A stretch of DNA of 64,000 bases from Limnoperna fortunei (lineage: Eukaryota > Mollusca > Bivalvia > Mytilida > Modiolidae). Below are positions 13,942-28,900 of the stretch, piece by piece. A program made the translations under genes and the position numbers. Numbering within the stretch: position 1 is the stretch's first letter; each line of letters starts with the position of its first letter. The notes below the pieces were generated by a model. It did no database searches, was not told the origin of the DNA, and was given only the letters and a program-made list of their open reading frames with translations. Location of the stretch: positions 81,224,896 through 81,288,895 of the forward strand of contig OX104119.1 in the NCBI GenBank assembly GCA_944474755.1, written 5' to 3'.

Positions 13942-16900
13942 ATTCAATCAGTACAACTTTATTGCTTGTAAAATACTAATGATGTATATTAATCAGTTCT
14001 GCCAATACTGTATATACATTTATGTTATATATTCAGACCACAGACACCTACTCCTCTAACTGGTCACGCCTGGTTTAACTTTGATGACTCTCGAGTTCAT
14101 CCAATCAGAGAAAAGGAAATTGAGAAGCAGTTTCAGGGCAAGGAGAGTGCTTACATGCTATTTTACAGAAAGAAAACTTTAGTAAGGCCAAAGGAAGGTA
14201 TGACATTTGTACATAGTTTTCTGAAAGGTTGGTTTCATCACATGACTCAAATTCTAATGGCAGAGCATTGTAATGACAAATCTGATTGGTTGGTTAAATT
14301 ATGCTGATTCTTATGTCACAGTACCATACTTTTCTGTCTGAAAAAATGAGGTTCCTGTTTCACTAATTGTCATATGACTTGATTATAAGTCACACAGAGT
14401 TCTGTGAAACAGGGGCCATGTTTCAAAATGTAATGGTTGTACAACTCTGCAACAGTAAAACCATTGACTGACTGGTCACTAGAACCAAATAATGACATGT
14501 AATCATTGCAACAGTAAAACCATTGACTGACTGGTAACTAAAACAAAAAAATGACATATAATCTTTGCAACAGTAAAACCATTGACTGACTGGTCACTAA
14601 AACCAAACAATGACATATAATCTTTGCAACAGTAAAACCATTGACTGACGTCACTAAAACCAAATAATGACATATAATCTTTGTAGCAGTAAAACCATTG
14701 ACTGACTGGTCACTAAAACCAAATAATGACATATAATCTTTGCAACATTAAAACCGTTGACTGACTGGTCACTAAAACCAAACAATGACATATAATCATT
14801 GCAACAGTAAAACAATTGACTGACTGGTAACTAAAACAAAAAAATGACATATAATCTTTGCAACAGTAAAACCATTGACTGACTGGTCACTAAAACAAAA
14901 TAATGACATATAATCTTTGCAACAGTAAAACCATTGACTGACTGGTCACTAAAACCTAATAATGACATATAATCTTTGTAACGGTAAAACCATTGACTGA
15001 CTGGTCACTAAAACCAAATAATGACATATAATCTTTGCAACAGTAAAACCATTGACTGACTGGTCACTAAAACCAAATAATGACATATAATCTTTGCAAC
15101 AGTAAAAACCTTTGACTGACTGGTCACTAAAACCAAACAATGACATATAATCTTTGCAACAGTAAAACCATTGACTGACTGGTCACTAAAACCAAATATT
15201 GACATATAATCTTTGCAACAGTAAAATCATTGATTGACTGGTTACTAAAACCAAAAAATGACATATAATCTTTGCAACAGTAAAACCATTGACTGACTGG
15301 TCACTAAAACCAAATAATGACATATAATCTTTGCAACAGTAAAACCATTGACTGACTGGTCACTAAAACCAAATAATGACATATAATCTTTGCAACAGTA
15401 AAACCATTGACTGACTGGTCACTAGAACCAAATAATGACATGTAATCATTGCAACAGTAAAACCATTGACTGACTGGTAACTAAAACAAAAAAATGACAT
15501 ATAATCTTTGCAACAGTAAAACCATTGACTGACTGGTCACTAAAACCAAACAATGACATATAATCTTTGCAACAGTAAAACCATTGACTGACGTCACTAA
15601 AACCAAATAATGACATATAATCTTTGTAGCAGTAAAACCATTGACTGACTGGTCACTAAAACCAAATAATGACATATAATCTTTGCAACATTAAAACCGT
15701 TGACTGACTGGTCACTAAAACCAAACAATGACATATAATCATTGCAACAGTAAAACAATTGACTGACTGGTAACTAAAACAAAAAAATGACATATAATCT
15801 TTGCAACAGTAAAACCATTGACTGACTGGTCACTAAAACAAAATAATGACATATAATCTTTGCAACAGTAAAACCATTGACTGACTGGTCACTAAAACCT
15901 AATAATGACATATAATCTTTGTAACGGTAAAACCATTGACTGACTGGTCACTAAAACCAAATAATGACATATAATCTTTGCAACAGTAAAACCATTGACT
16001 GACTGGTCACTAAAACCAAATAATGACATATAATCTTTGCAACAGTAAAAACCTTTGACTGACTGGTCACTAAAACCAAACAATGACATATAATCTTTGC
16101 AACAGTAAAACCATTGACTGACTGGTCACTAAAACCAAATATTGACATATAATCTTTGCAACAGTAAAATCATTGATTGACTGGTTACTAAAACCAAAAA
16201 ATGACATATAATCTTTGCAACAGTAAAACCATTGACTGACTGGTCACTAAAACCAAATAATGACATATAATCTTTGCAACAGTAAAACCATTGACTGACT
16301 GGTCACTAAAACCAAATAATGACATATAATCTTTGCAACAGTAAAATCATTGACTGACTGGTAACTAAAACCAAAAAATGACATAATCTTTGCAACAGTA
16401 AAACCATTGACTGACTGGTTACTATATCCAAATAATGACATATAATCTTTGCAACAGTAAAACCATTGACTGACTGGTTACTATATCCAAATAATGACAT
16501 ATAATCTTTGCAACAGTAAAACCATTGACTGACTGGTCTCTAAAACCAAATAATGACATATAATCTTTGCAACAGTAAAACCTTTGACTGACTGGTCACT
16601 AAAACCAAACAATGACATATAATCTTTGCAACAGTAAAACCATTGACTGACTGGTCACTAAAACCAAATAATGACATATAATCTTTGACACAGTAAAACC
16701 TTTGACTGACTGGTTACTAAAACCAAATAATGACATATAATCTTTGCAACAGTAAAATCATTGATTGACTGGTCACTAAAACCAAAAAATGACATATAAT
16801 CTTTGCAACAGTAAAACCATTGACTGACTGGTCACTAAAACCAAATAATGACATATAATCTTTGCAACAGTAAAACCATTGACTGACTGGTCACTAAAAC

Positions 16901-19900
16901 CAAATAATGACATATTATCTTTGCAACAGTAAAATCATTGACTGACGTAACTAAAACCAAATAATGACATATAATCTTTGCAACAGTAAAACCATTGACT
17001 GACTGGTCACTAAAACCAAACAATGACATATAATCTTTGCAACAGTAAAACCATTGACTGACTGGTTACTAAATCCAAATAATGACATATAATCTTTGCA
17101 ACAGTAAAACCATTGTCTGACTGGTCACTAAAACCAAACAATGACATATAATCTTTGCAACAGTAAAACCATTGACTGACTGGTTACTAAATCCAAATAA
17201 TGACATATAATCTTTGCAACAGTAAAACCATTGTCTGACTGGTCACTAAATAATGTTGTATAAATTCAATTGTAAACTCTCCCATTATATGATTATTGAA
17301 GAGGACAGACATTAAGGAAGTTGCTGGTGTATTGTAGTATTGGTAATTAATTAACCCTTTTTTATAAACATACAAATCAGAGAATGAACTTGGATGAAGA
17401 TCTTATAAACAACTTTAAACTAGCCTATGGTTTTGTTAATATAGCCACTAACTCAATTGAAAATATGTACCATTGAACCCTGTAAATTTTGTTTGCAAAT
17501 AGAATACAACTTGGTTTGCATACTACTTGGAATCGAAGATATATAGGATCTTACATTTGTAGGAGTGGATTATCAGATTTCTCCAATCTAGGTAGTTAAA
17601 TTATGGAATATTAGGTTCGAGCGTTGCGGAGGACTTTAATTTCCATAATTTAAGATTGGAGAAATCTGATAATCCAAGGGCACTAATGTAATCTTCTAAT
17701 TCTCTAATTTTAAGAATAGGGAAAATTTGCAAAAAAGGAAATACAAATTCTCCCAACCCCAGTTTTACGGTCAAGACTAGTGACGGGAAGTATTTTTTCC
17801 TTACCGGTCAGGTGGTTTGAATATTATGTAAAAATTAGCGAAAGTTGGCTTACACTGCTGAACATAGTAACCGGTGTAAACTCCATTTATATCCCTCATA
17901 TAGAATGATGGGTATACTGTTTACATTCTGTATTTGTGTGTGTATGTATGACAGTGTAACCATTTTTCATCAATGATAAATGATACAATACTGAAATTTC
18001 GTCAATAGCTTTGTATGATCATGCCATATTGTTGGGCTTATTTTCAGACCTCTCTGAAGTTATAGAGTGCTGTGTCATGGGGAGCAGGGCCTCGTTGGCC
18101 TTGTGGTTAAGGTAGTTCGTCGACTATTGATCACGTGGTCAGGGAGGGTGTACTCGACTCTAATATTAATTGACAAGGATTGCCGGTTTTCCTACCGAAG
18201 TTCGGGGGATTTCTCCGGGTACTCAGGCTTCCTAAGCCAATAAAAACTGGACGCCATGATATAGCTGAAAAATTGCTGACAGTGAGGTTAATAAACAAAA
18301 ATTATCAGGGAGCATTAGCTCACATTAACACTTATTGGGAAATGTTTTGACATTTTCTTTTTGTAAGACTAAGCCATGAATTGGAAAAAAAAACGAAAGG
18401 AATAGTAAACAGAAATCTCATGTAGGTGGGCATTACAGCTCTTTATAGCATTATGTAGGTGGGCATTACAGCTCTTTATAGCATTATGTAGGTTTGCATT
18501 ACAGCTCTTTATAGCCTTATGATTCCTTGTTGGTTCCATTTGATTTCTATTACTTTGTTATAATTACCTATATATCACTGTCGATGTTAATGCATCTTAT
18601 TTTCAGCGGAAGGTAACCCAGGATATGGTGTACCACCTGACTTGATTGCTGATGTTTTATTGGAGAATGAACAGTTACAAATACAAAGGTATTTACAGAA
18701 GTTATTTCGTCCATCAGAAGATTGGATGCGTTCAAACTCCACTTCAGGGATATTTCAGGCTGTGTCTACTAAACATTTTTTATATTGCGGATACATTTAA
18801 ATATTAATTTTTGTGGTTTGAAAAGCAGTTGCTATTTTGAGGGTTAAATAATTTCATGGCTTTGTTATTTGCTCATATCATGTTAACTGGGAATTGTATT
18901 ACAAACAAAAATTAGATCTATATTAAGCTGATGGAATACCCTTATATGAATGGCAGACTCTGGACATACATTTTTTTCATTTGTGAATCGGACAAAAAAT
19001 GGATCTCTATGTAAAAGAAATCCAGGCACAACCAATCAGTAGTGAACAATCCTTGGGTAGTCCAGTTGTTGATAGCCAGATAGATGAATACCATTACTTT
19101 ATGAAGAATTGACATTTATAGGAAGGAATTTTTCAAAACAATATGGATGAATTTTTTTTTAGCAATCTGTGTCAGTGCAGCATACCTTCTTGAAATCAAA
19201 CCCAAGTTTTCAAACTTAAATGGGTAGACGCTGTAATGGCCAATATTCTCCAAAATATTTCAGAAAAGTTATGTTTTCTGAATACTGTAAATTTCTTTTG
19301 CTTGTAATGTCTTGTGAATTGTGGTTTGTAGTAACATATCCCATTCCATTTTAAATCACTTAAAGTTTACTTCTATGCTTTTGATTGCAAATTCAATGTT
19401 TGTTGTCTTTGTACCTAGAGAAGCACGAACATTATCCAGTAGTAGAGTTAAAACTAATTCATTGCGGGCATGAATATATACTTTGTACATAGAGAAGCAC
19501 AAACATTATCCAGTAGTAGAGTTAAAACTAATTCATTGGGGGCATGAATATATACCTTGTACATAGAGAAGCACAAACATTATCCAGTAGTAGAGTTAAA
19601 ACTAATTCATTGGGGGCATGAATATATACTTTGTACATAGAGAAGCACAAACATTATCCAGTAGTAGAGTTAAAACTAATTCATTGGGGGCATGAATATA
19701 TACTTTGTACATAGAGAAGCACAAACATTATCCAGTAGTAGAGTTAAAACTAATTCATTGGGGGCATGAATATATACTTTGTACATAGAGAAGCACAAAC
19801 ATTATCCAGTAGTAGAGTTAAAACTAATTCATTGGGGGCATGAATATATACCTTGTACATAGAGAAGCACAAACATTATCCAGTAGTAGAGTTAAAACTA

Positions 19901-22900
19901 ATTCATTTGGGGCATGAATATATACTTTGTACATAGAGAAGCACAAACATTATCCAGTAGTAGAGTTAAAACTAATTCATTGGGGGCATGAATATATACT
20001 TTGTACATAGAGAAGCACAAACATTATCCAGTAGTAGAGTTAAAAATATTCATTGGGGGCATGAATATATACTTTGTACATAGAGAAGCACAAACATTAT
20101 CCAGTAGTAGAGTTAAAACTAATTCATTGGGGGCATGAATATATACTTTGTACATAGAGAAGCACAAACATTATCCAGTAGTATAGTTCAAACTAATTCA
20201 TTGGGGGCATGAATATATACTTTGTACCAAGAGAAGCACAAACATTATCCAGTAGTAGAGTTAAAACTAATTCATTGGGGGCATGAATATATACTTTGTA
20301 CATAGAGAAGCACAAACATTATCCAGTAGTATAGTTCAAACTAATTCATTGGGGGCATGAATATATACTTTGTACCAAGAGAAGCACAAACATTATCCAG
20401 TAGTAGAGTTAAAACTAATTCATTTGGGGCATGAATATATACTTTGTACATAGAGAAGCACAAACATTATCCAGTAGTATAGTTCAAACTAATTCATTGG
20501 GGGCATGAATATATACTTTGTACCAAGAGAAGCACAAACATTATCCAGTAGTAGAGTTAAAACTAATTCATTGGGGGCATGAATATATACTTTGTACATA
20601 GAGAAGCACAAACATTATCCAGTAGTAGAGTTAAAAATATTCATTGGGGGCATGAATATATACTTTGTACATAGAGAAGCACAAACATTATCCAGTAGTA
20701 GAGTTAAAAATATTCATTGGGGGCATGAATATATACTGATTTGAAACATGGATTGTTCTTTATGCTAAATATTTTGTGGGCATAAATTGCCACCCTGTGG
20801 TAAAATCAGTATCCCCCAATTCGTGGCCCCTATGAATTATTTCAATTTTAATGGGACATTAACTTTTATCAACAACGTAACCTTTGAGTTGCAGGACTTG
20901 TATGGCCATTTAGGTCACAAAGTTGATTGTGATGTTGTTAAAATATGTGAAAAATCTTACTATGACGTCGCTATAAAGAGTGTTTATAAAGAACGTTTAT
21001 AACATTGATCAGGGAGTATATACTCGTTTCACCACATGTGTGGACTGCAAGCGTTTTAGGCACTTCATACTAGAATGTCTATGTTCAGAAAGGCATGTTA
21101 ATTCTTGCATGCACTTGCTATGCAATTTAACGAATTAAAAAACTTTTTATCTATGTTGTATAATCAAAATACAATCAATCAGAGCATAAGAGTACAATAT
21201 TTACCAACATATACAGAAAAATTTAGCATTTCATTAAAGTTAAAGTCTAGAAATGTAAACTTGTCTGTAAATGTTTATACATGCATGTACCTTTTTGTTT
21301 TTCAAGTCTTCTCAGTCTGATGCGGGTGGGGGGCGGGGTTGTTGTCCTTGGACTGGCCGAGTGTTTAAGATAGGTCGTCTACTTTTGGCATTAAACACCA
21401 TCAGACAAACAAAAACAATCTGCTTGGAGGCCTCAGTGGCAGAGTGTTTAAGGCAGTTAGTCACATACTATTGAACACAAGCCTGTCAACACTTAGGTTG
21501 CGGGTTCAAGTCTCACTGCAGGCAGTGTGTCCTCTAATTAATCTTAATTGACAAGGTTTGTCAGTTTTCCTTTTTAACTGGGTACTCTGCCTTCCATCAC
21601 ATAAAATGTGGATGCCACATTATAGCTGAAAAATTGCTATAAGTCCTGTTAAACAACTAAAATATCTATTGCCCTGTATCATATTCATATTCTTCCGAAT
21701 TTTTTGAAAATTTCATTAAATTTCACTACTTATCTAATAAGGTCTGCCTTTAAAATTGAAACAATTTGATTGCTTGGCAACAAGAACCCCTACATACATT
21801 TAATCATATGTAGGTATTTGGTACATCGTTTAGTTGAAATGAAGTCCTGGTAGGGATCGGGGGATGAAGTCCTGGCAGGGATCAGGGGGATGAAGTCCTG
21901 GTAGGGATCGGGGGATGAAGCCCTAGACAGATGCTCTACAGTTATAGCATATTGCATATTGAAAGGTGTAGAAATGTAATTGGACGCTTCATCAACACTG
22001 ACACATAACATCATGCAAAGAAATTGTTCCTGGTATTTTTCTACCACTGGAAATGATGTCATCATTTTAAGACATTATCAACGTTATATTGCTAGATAAA
22101 CATTTTACATATACACATCTAATATCATCACATCTTGGATATTGGCCAATAGCACAAACACCTTGTAGATCCAGACAGAAATGGCATAAATTTCTGATTT
22201 GTTTCTCAGACAGGAATATGAATTAGATGTGAACAGGATAACAGTACAGGTCCACTTCAGTCAGTCCTATCTGTACTACTCAGGGGCACTGCATCAGATA
22301 CCAGACCAGTGTGGATGGATGGAGCTTACCATTGATAGGAGGAAAACTGTAGCTGATCTAATTATAGCCATAAAAGAGGTCAGTAATAATAGATATAATT
22401 TTTTTTCTGTTGTATTTATTGTTTATAACATTAATGTATATGACCAACAAAAATAATTTCACACGGGTCCGTCCGTCCGTCCGTCTGGATTGGCTTGTCC
22501 TGCCAACTTCTCCTACAGTTTTATGACTACAATATTGATATTTTTCAGAATGTTTATATTAATGGAAGTTAACAGTGCCAAAGGATTTTGATTTTCATGA
22601 CATTTTCTTGGAGATAGTTGGACTTTGTAGGTTGCATGCATGTTTTGTCCGGCTATCTTTTTGTACAGCATTAAAGTTTCAGCATTTATATTTGAAAGGA
22701 TATTTTAACACATGATGGAGGTGTGCATGGCCAAATGAAATTTGATTTTTGTGGAATATATATAAGTCTGTTTGCAGTTTAGATAACTGAGATAGGGGTA
22801 TATGTCTCCTCCTTCAATGTTGAAGCTACAGCATTTATATTTAAGGGAATATTTGTACATATAAAGTTTGTGTGCAGGATTAAAGGATTTTAATTTTCAT

Positions 22901-25900
22901 ACAACTAGAGAATTTTTGTCTGTTGCAACACACCCTCATGTCGCTGGTCAGACAGGGGCATTATTTGTGTCAAACAGACATTCTTACATTCTGAGAAAAC
23001 ATTGCCACTAACATATTAACCTTTAATTCTCAGCTAGAAGGCATACTTTTTATCTAGTTTCACGAAGATAAAATATTTCTTCATGAATTGGCTGATTTCG
23101 GGTACAGATCAACCAGGCAGTACAGATCAGCTCACCCACACTCATTTGATCAAAATGCATTCTGTGGGATAATAAATAATGTAGAGTCTTTAGGAGATAT
23201 GAAAGTTACTGGTTTATGGAGGAAATAGGTACTTGAGAAAGCCTGGGTAAGCTTCCACTCGTGCGAAGACATTATATTTCTATCACTGGTGGAAGATCAC
23301 CCAGTCTTACCCATATGTAATAACCTATTTAACTTGATGATTATTTGACAAAAGGATAACTGACTCCTTACAATCAAAATTGTCAGTTTTCAACATGCAT
23401 ACACAATGTACATGTAGATAGGGATTGTAACAACATGAAACACTTCTTTTCTGAGGTCCAAGGATGTATAGAAGTGCTGAAGGGTTTACCAATCTCCATA
23501 TCCATGGGTATGAATGGCAACATTAATAGAGGGTCAGATAATACGAGTAATTTCAAAGTTTGGTTGTTCTTATTTATTTGAGATAATTTAAAAAAAAATG
23601 AAAACATTTTGTAGTTTTTGCAAAGTGTAGTGTAGTAGTGTCATACAGTCATCATACCCTGTCTCACAAAACGGCAGGGTATTTTGTGATGCTCTCCATT
23701 AGGATATGATAGTCCATCCGTCCATCTGTCCATGCCTCAGTGGTTTCCAGATGATAGCTTGAAAACATTTGAAATTGTTTGGATTGGGCTCCCGGAAATT
23801 ACACTTATCCTGGGGAAACACTTATCCTGGGGAAAACACTTATCCTGGGGACACACTTATTATCATGCATATACTATAGTTTACTTATGAGAATCTGCAT
23901 GTATATTATACCCCCACTCGTAAGAGAAGGGGCTATATTGCAATCACCTTGTCCGTCTGTCTGTCTGTCTATCCAGTGCAAACTTTTGTAACAGTTTTCG
24001 CGGCTTCTACTAAAGGGATTGATTTCAAATTTGGTGCACAGCTTTAGCATGATGAGTTGTACCATGCCTCCCCTTTCCAGGTCAGTCAGTTATCTACTTC
24101 CTGTTTTCCAGCCAAAAAATGGTGGAGTGGGTGTATACTTAGCACGACTTAGTGCTGGTCCATGTGTTAAATTGATTTGTGTATTACACATATTTTTACC
24201 ATAATAAATAAGTCACATGTACAAATGTTTGTTATCTGCATTCTATTGATATTTCAGTTGGGAGGAGAACTAGTACCTGATTCATTTGTAATACAGAGAC
24301 TTAGGGAGTTGCCTGCTGGTCACCATCTCTACAATATCATTTCTGGTAACTTGATTAACATACAAGGAGCAGATAACTCATTGTAGTCTTGAGCATTGTC
24401 TACATACATAGATCCAATGCCAAATAAAACACCAATACTGTTTCTTCATGTTGGTTATTGTTCTGAAAGGTACAGTGTAGGAACCAGTATGGCTCCATCC
24501 TTACTAACAATAAGTTATGTCACTTAGGTTTATTATATGTTAAAATACTTTTAGATGCTTTGACAATTATAAAGTTAGGTTATAGAAGAAATACCAAATA
24601 GATTTTTTAGCTACAGACTTCTCAAATTCTATGTTGAGGAAACAGTAGGCAAACCATTTGTTACGATTAAGGCCATTTTAGGACAATTTATGCTTAAAGC
24701 AAGACTGCAATGTGATACAGCTGTTGTTTATTGATGTGTTTGAGTAATTAAAAAAAAATAATTCTGTTTTATCATTAACTTCTGTGTGTTTCATGTATTT
24801 TATTTACATTTAATTTCTTTTTCATTAATAGGAGAAAATTTACGTGTTTTTGAGGTGTTGGACTTCAAATAAAATAATGTCTTGTTTGTTCCGATACTTT
24901 TCTTATGATTCACAGCCATGCAACAGTAAGCATATCATTCCAAACGTGTTTGCAATAGTCCTGCAAATAATAACCTTACATTTACTGAAGTCTCTCTGTG
25001 GATGTGCTGGACTTTGTTGATTTACTGTTACAATTTATTTATTGTAGATGATTACAATAAAGCTATAAAGGATACAGGTGTAGACCATGGGACTATGTTA
25101 TTTATATGGGATGGTTGTCAGGTCAGTAACAGGTGTACCTGATGGGACTATGTTATTTATATGGGATGGTTGTCTGGTCAGTAACAGGTGTACACGATGA
25201 GACTATGTTATTTATATGGGATGGTTGTCAGGTCAGTAACAGGTGTACCTGATGGGACTATGTTATTTATATGGGATGGTTGTCAGGTCAGTAACAGGTG
25301 TAGACCATGGGACTATGTTATTTATATGGGATGGTTGTCTGGTCAGTAACAGGTGTACACGATGAGACTATGATATTTATATGGGATGGTTGTCAGGTCA
25401 GTAACAGGTGTACACGATGGGACTATGTTATTTATATGGGATGGTTGTCAGGTCAGTAACAGGTGTAGACTATGGGACTATGTTATTTATATGGGATGTT
25501 TGTCAGGTCAGTAACAGGTGTACACGATGGGACTATGTTATTTATATGGGATGGTTGTCAGGTCAGTAACAGGTGTAGACCATGGGACTATGTTATTTAT
25601 ATGGGATGGTTGTCAGGTCAGTAACAGGTGTAGATGATGGGACTATGTTATTTATATGGGATGGTTGTCAGGTCAGTAACAGGTGTAGAGGATGGGACTA
25701 TGTTATTTATATGGGATGGTTGTCAGGTCAGTAACAGGTGTAGACTATGGGACTGTGTTATTTATATGGGATGGTTGTCAGGTCAGTAACAGGTGTAGAT
25801 GATGGGACTATGTTATTTATATGGGATGGTTGTCAGGTCAGTGACAGGTGTACCTGATGGGACTATGTTATTTATATGGGATGGTTGTCAGGTCAGTAAC

Positions 25901-28900
25901 AGGTGTACACGATGGGACTATGTTATTTATATGGGATGGTTGTCAGGTCAGTAACAGGTGTACCTGATGGGACTATGTTATTTATATGGGATGGTTGTCA
26001 GGTCAGTAACAGGTGTACACGATGGGACTATGTTATTTATATGGGATGGTTGTCAGGTCAGTAACAGGTGTAGATGATGGGACTATGTTATTTATGTGGG
26101 ATGGTTGTCAGGTCAGTGACAGGTGTACCTGATGGGACTATGTTATTTATATGGGATGGTTGTCAGGTCAGTAACAGGTGTACACGATGGGACTATGTTA
26201 TTTATATGGGATGGTTGTCAGGTCAGTAACAGGTGTACCTGATGGGACTATGTTATTTATATGGGATGGTTGTCAGGTCAGTAACAGGTGTAGACCATGG
26301 GACTATGTTATTTATATGGGATGGTTGTCAGGTGAGTAACAGGTGTAGACCATGGGACTATGTTATTTATATGGGATGGTTGTCAGGTGAGTAACAGGTG
26401 TACCTGATGGGACTATGTTATTTATATGGGATGGTTGTCAGGTCAGTAACAGGTGTAGACCATGGGACTATGTTATTTATATGGGATGGTTGTCAGGTCA
26501 GTAACAGGTGTAGACCATGGGACTATGTTATTTATATGGGATGGTTGTCAGGTCAGTAACAGGTGTAGATGATGGGACTGTGTTATTTATATGGGATGGT
26601 TGTCAGGTCAGTAACAGGTGTAGACCATGGGACTATGTTATTTATATGGGATGGTTGTCAGGTCAGTAACAGGTGTAGATGATGGGACTATGATATTTAT
26701 GTGGGATGTTTGTCAGGTCAGTAACAGGTGTAGATGATGGGACTATGTTATTTATATGGGATGGTTGTCAGGTCAGTAACAGGTGTAGACCATGGGACTA
26801 TGGTATTTATATGGGATGGTTGTCAGGTCAGTAACAGGTGTAGACCATGGGACTATGGTATTTATATGGGATGGTTGTCAGGTCAGTAACAGGTGTAGAT
26901 GATGGGACTATGTTATTTATATGGGATGGTTGTCAGGTCAGTAACAGGTGTAGATGATGGGACTGTGTTATTTATATGGGATGGTTGTCGGGTCAGTAAC
27001 AGGTGTAGATGATGGGAATATGGTATTTATATGGGATGGTTGTCAGGTCAGTAACAGGTGTAGATGATGGGACTATGATATTTATGTGGGATGTTTGTCA
27101 GGTCAGTAACAGGTGTAGATGATGGGACTATGTTATTTATATGGGATGGTTGTCAGGTCAGTAACAGGTGTAGACCATGGGACTATGGTATTTATATGGG
27201 ATGGTTGTCAGGTCAGTAACAGGTGTAGATGATGGGACTATGTTATTTATATGGGATGGTTGTCAGGTCAGTAACAGGTGTAGACCATGGGACTATGTTA
27301 TTTATATGGGATGGTTGTCAGGTCAGTAACAGGTGTAGACCATGGGACTATGGTATTTATATGGGATGGTTGTCAGGTCAGTAACAGGTGTAGACGATGG
27401 GAGTATGGTATTTATATGGGATGGTTGTCAGGTCAGTAACAGGTGTAGACCATGGGACTATGGTATTTATATGGGATGGTTGTCAGGTCAGTAACAGGTG
27501 TAGATGATGGGACTATGTTATTTATATGGGATGGTTGTCAGGTCAGTAACAGGTGTAGACCATGGGACTATGTTATTTATATGGGATGGTTGTCAGGTCA
27601 GTAACAGGTGTAGACAATGGGACTATGTTATTTATATGGGATGGTTGTCAGGTCAGTAACAGGTGTAGACAATGGGACTGTGTTATTTATATGGGATGGT
27701 TGTCAGGTCAGTAACAGGTGTAGATGATGGGACTATGTTATTTATATGGGATGGTTGTCAGGTCAGTAACATGTGTAGACCATGGGACTATGTTATTTAT
27801 ATGGGATGGTTGTCAGGTCAGTAACAGGTGTAGACCATGGGACTATGTTATTTATATGGGATGGTTGATAGGTCAGTAACAGGTGTAGACAATGGGACTG
27901 TGTTATTTATATGGGATGGTTGTCAGGTCAGTAACAGGTGTAGACAATGGGACTGTGTTATTTATATGGGATGGTTGTCAGGTCAGTAACAGGTGTAGAT
28001 GATGGGACTATGTTATTTATATGGGATGGTTGTCAGGTCAGTAACAGGTGTAGACCATGGGACTATGTTATTTATATGGGATGGTTGTCAGGTCAGTAAC
28101 AGGTGTAGACGATGGGACTATGGTATTTATATGGGATGGTTGTCAGGTCAGTAACAGGTGTAGACCATGGGACTATGTTATTTATATGGGATGGTTGTCA
28201 GGTCAGTAACAGGTGTAGATGATGGGACTATGGTATTTATATGGGATGGTTGTCAGGTCAGTAACAGGTGTAGATGATGGGACTATGGTATTTATATGGG
28301 ATGGTTGTCAGGTCAATAACAGGTGTAGATGATGGGACTATGTTATTTATATGGGATGGTTGTCAGGTCAGTAACAGGTGTAGACCATGGGACTATGTTA
28401 TTTATATGGGATGGTTGTCAGGTCAGTAACAGGCGTAGACCATGGGACTATGGTATTTATATGGGATGGTTGTCATGTCAGTAACAGGTGTAGATGATGG
28501 GACTATGTTATTTATATGGGATGGTTGTCAGGTCAGTAACAGGTGTAGACGATGGGACTATGTTATTTATATGGGATGGTTGTCAGGTCAGTAACAGGTG
28601 TAGATGATGGGACTATGTTATTTATATGGGATGGTTGTCAGGTCAGTAACAGGTGTACACGATGGGACAATGTTATTTATATGGGATGGTTGTCAGGTCA
28701 GTAACAGGTGTAGATGATGGGACTATGTTATTTATATGGGATGGTTGTCAGGTCAGTAACAGGTGTAGACCATGGGACTATGGTATTTATATGGGATGGT
28801 TGTCAGGTCAGTAACAGGTGTAGATGATGGGAATATGTTATTTATATGGGATGGTTGTCAGGTCAGTAACAGGTGTAGACGATGGGACTATGTTATTTAT

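Noticed and set aside
20787..21002. 71-codon open frame starting MPPCGKISIPQ
   Set aside because: It lies in a dispersed repeat that also occurs inverted at 38330-38500. No recognisable domain.
24832..24854. Possible 23 bp exon (TTAATAG|..TTTGAG|GTGTTG)
   Set aside because: Including it shifts phase so that exon 10 meets a stop. Joining exon 9 directly to exon 10 is in frame and fits USP40 spacing.
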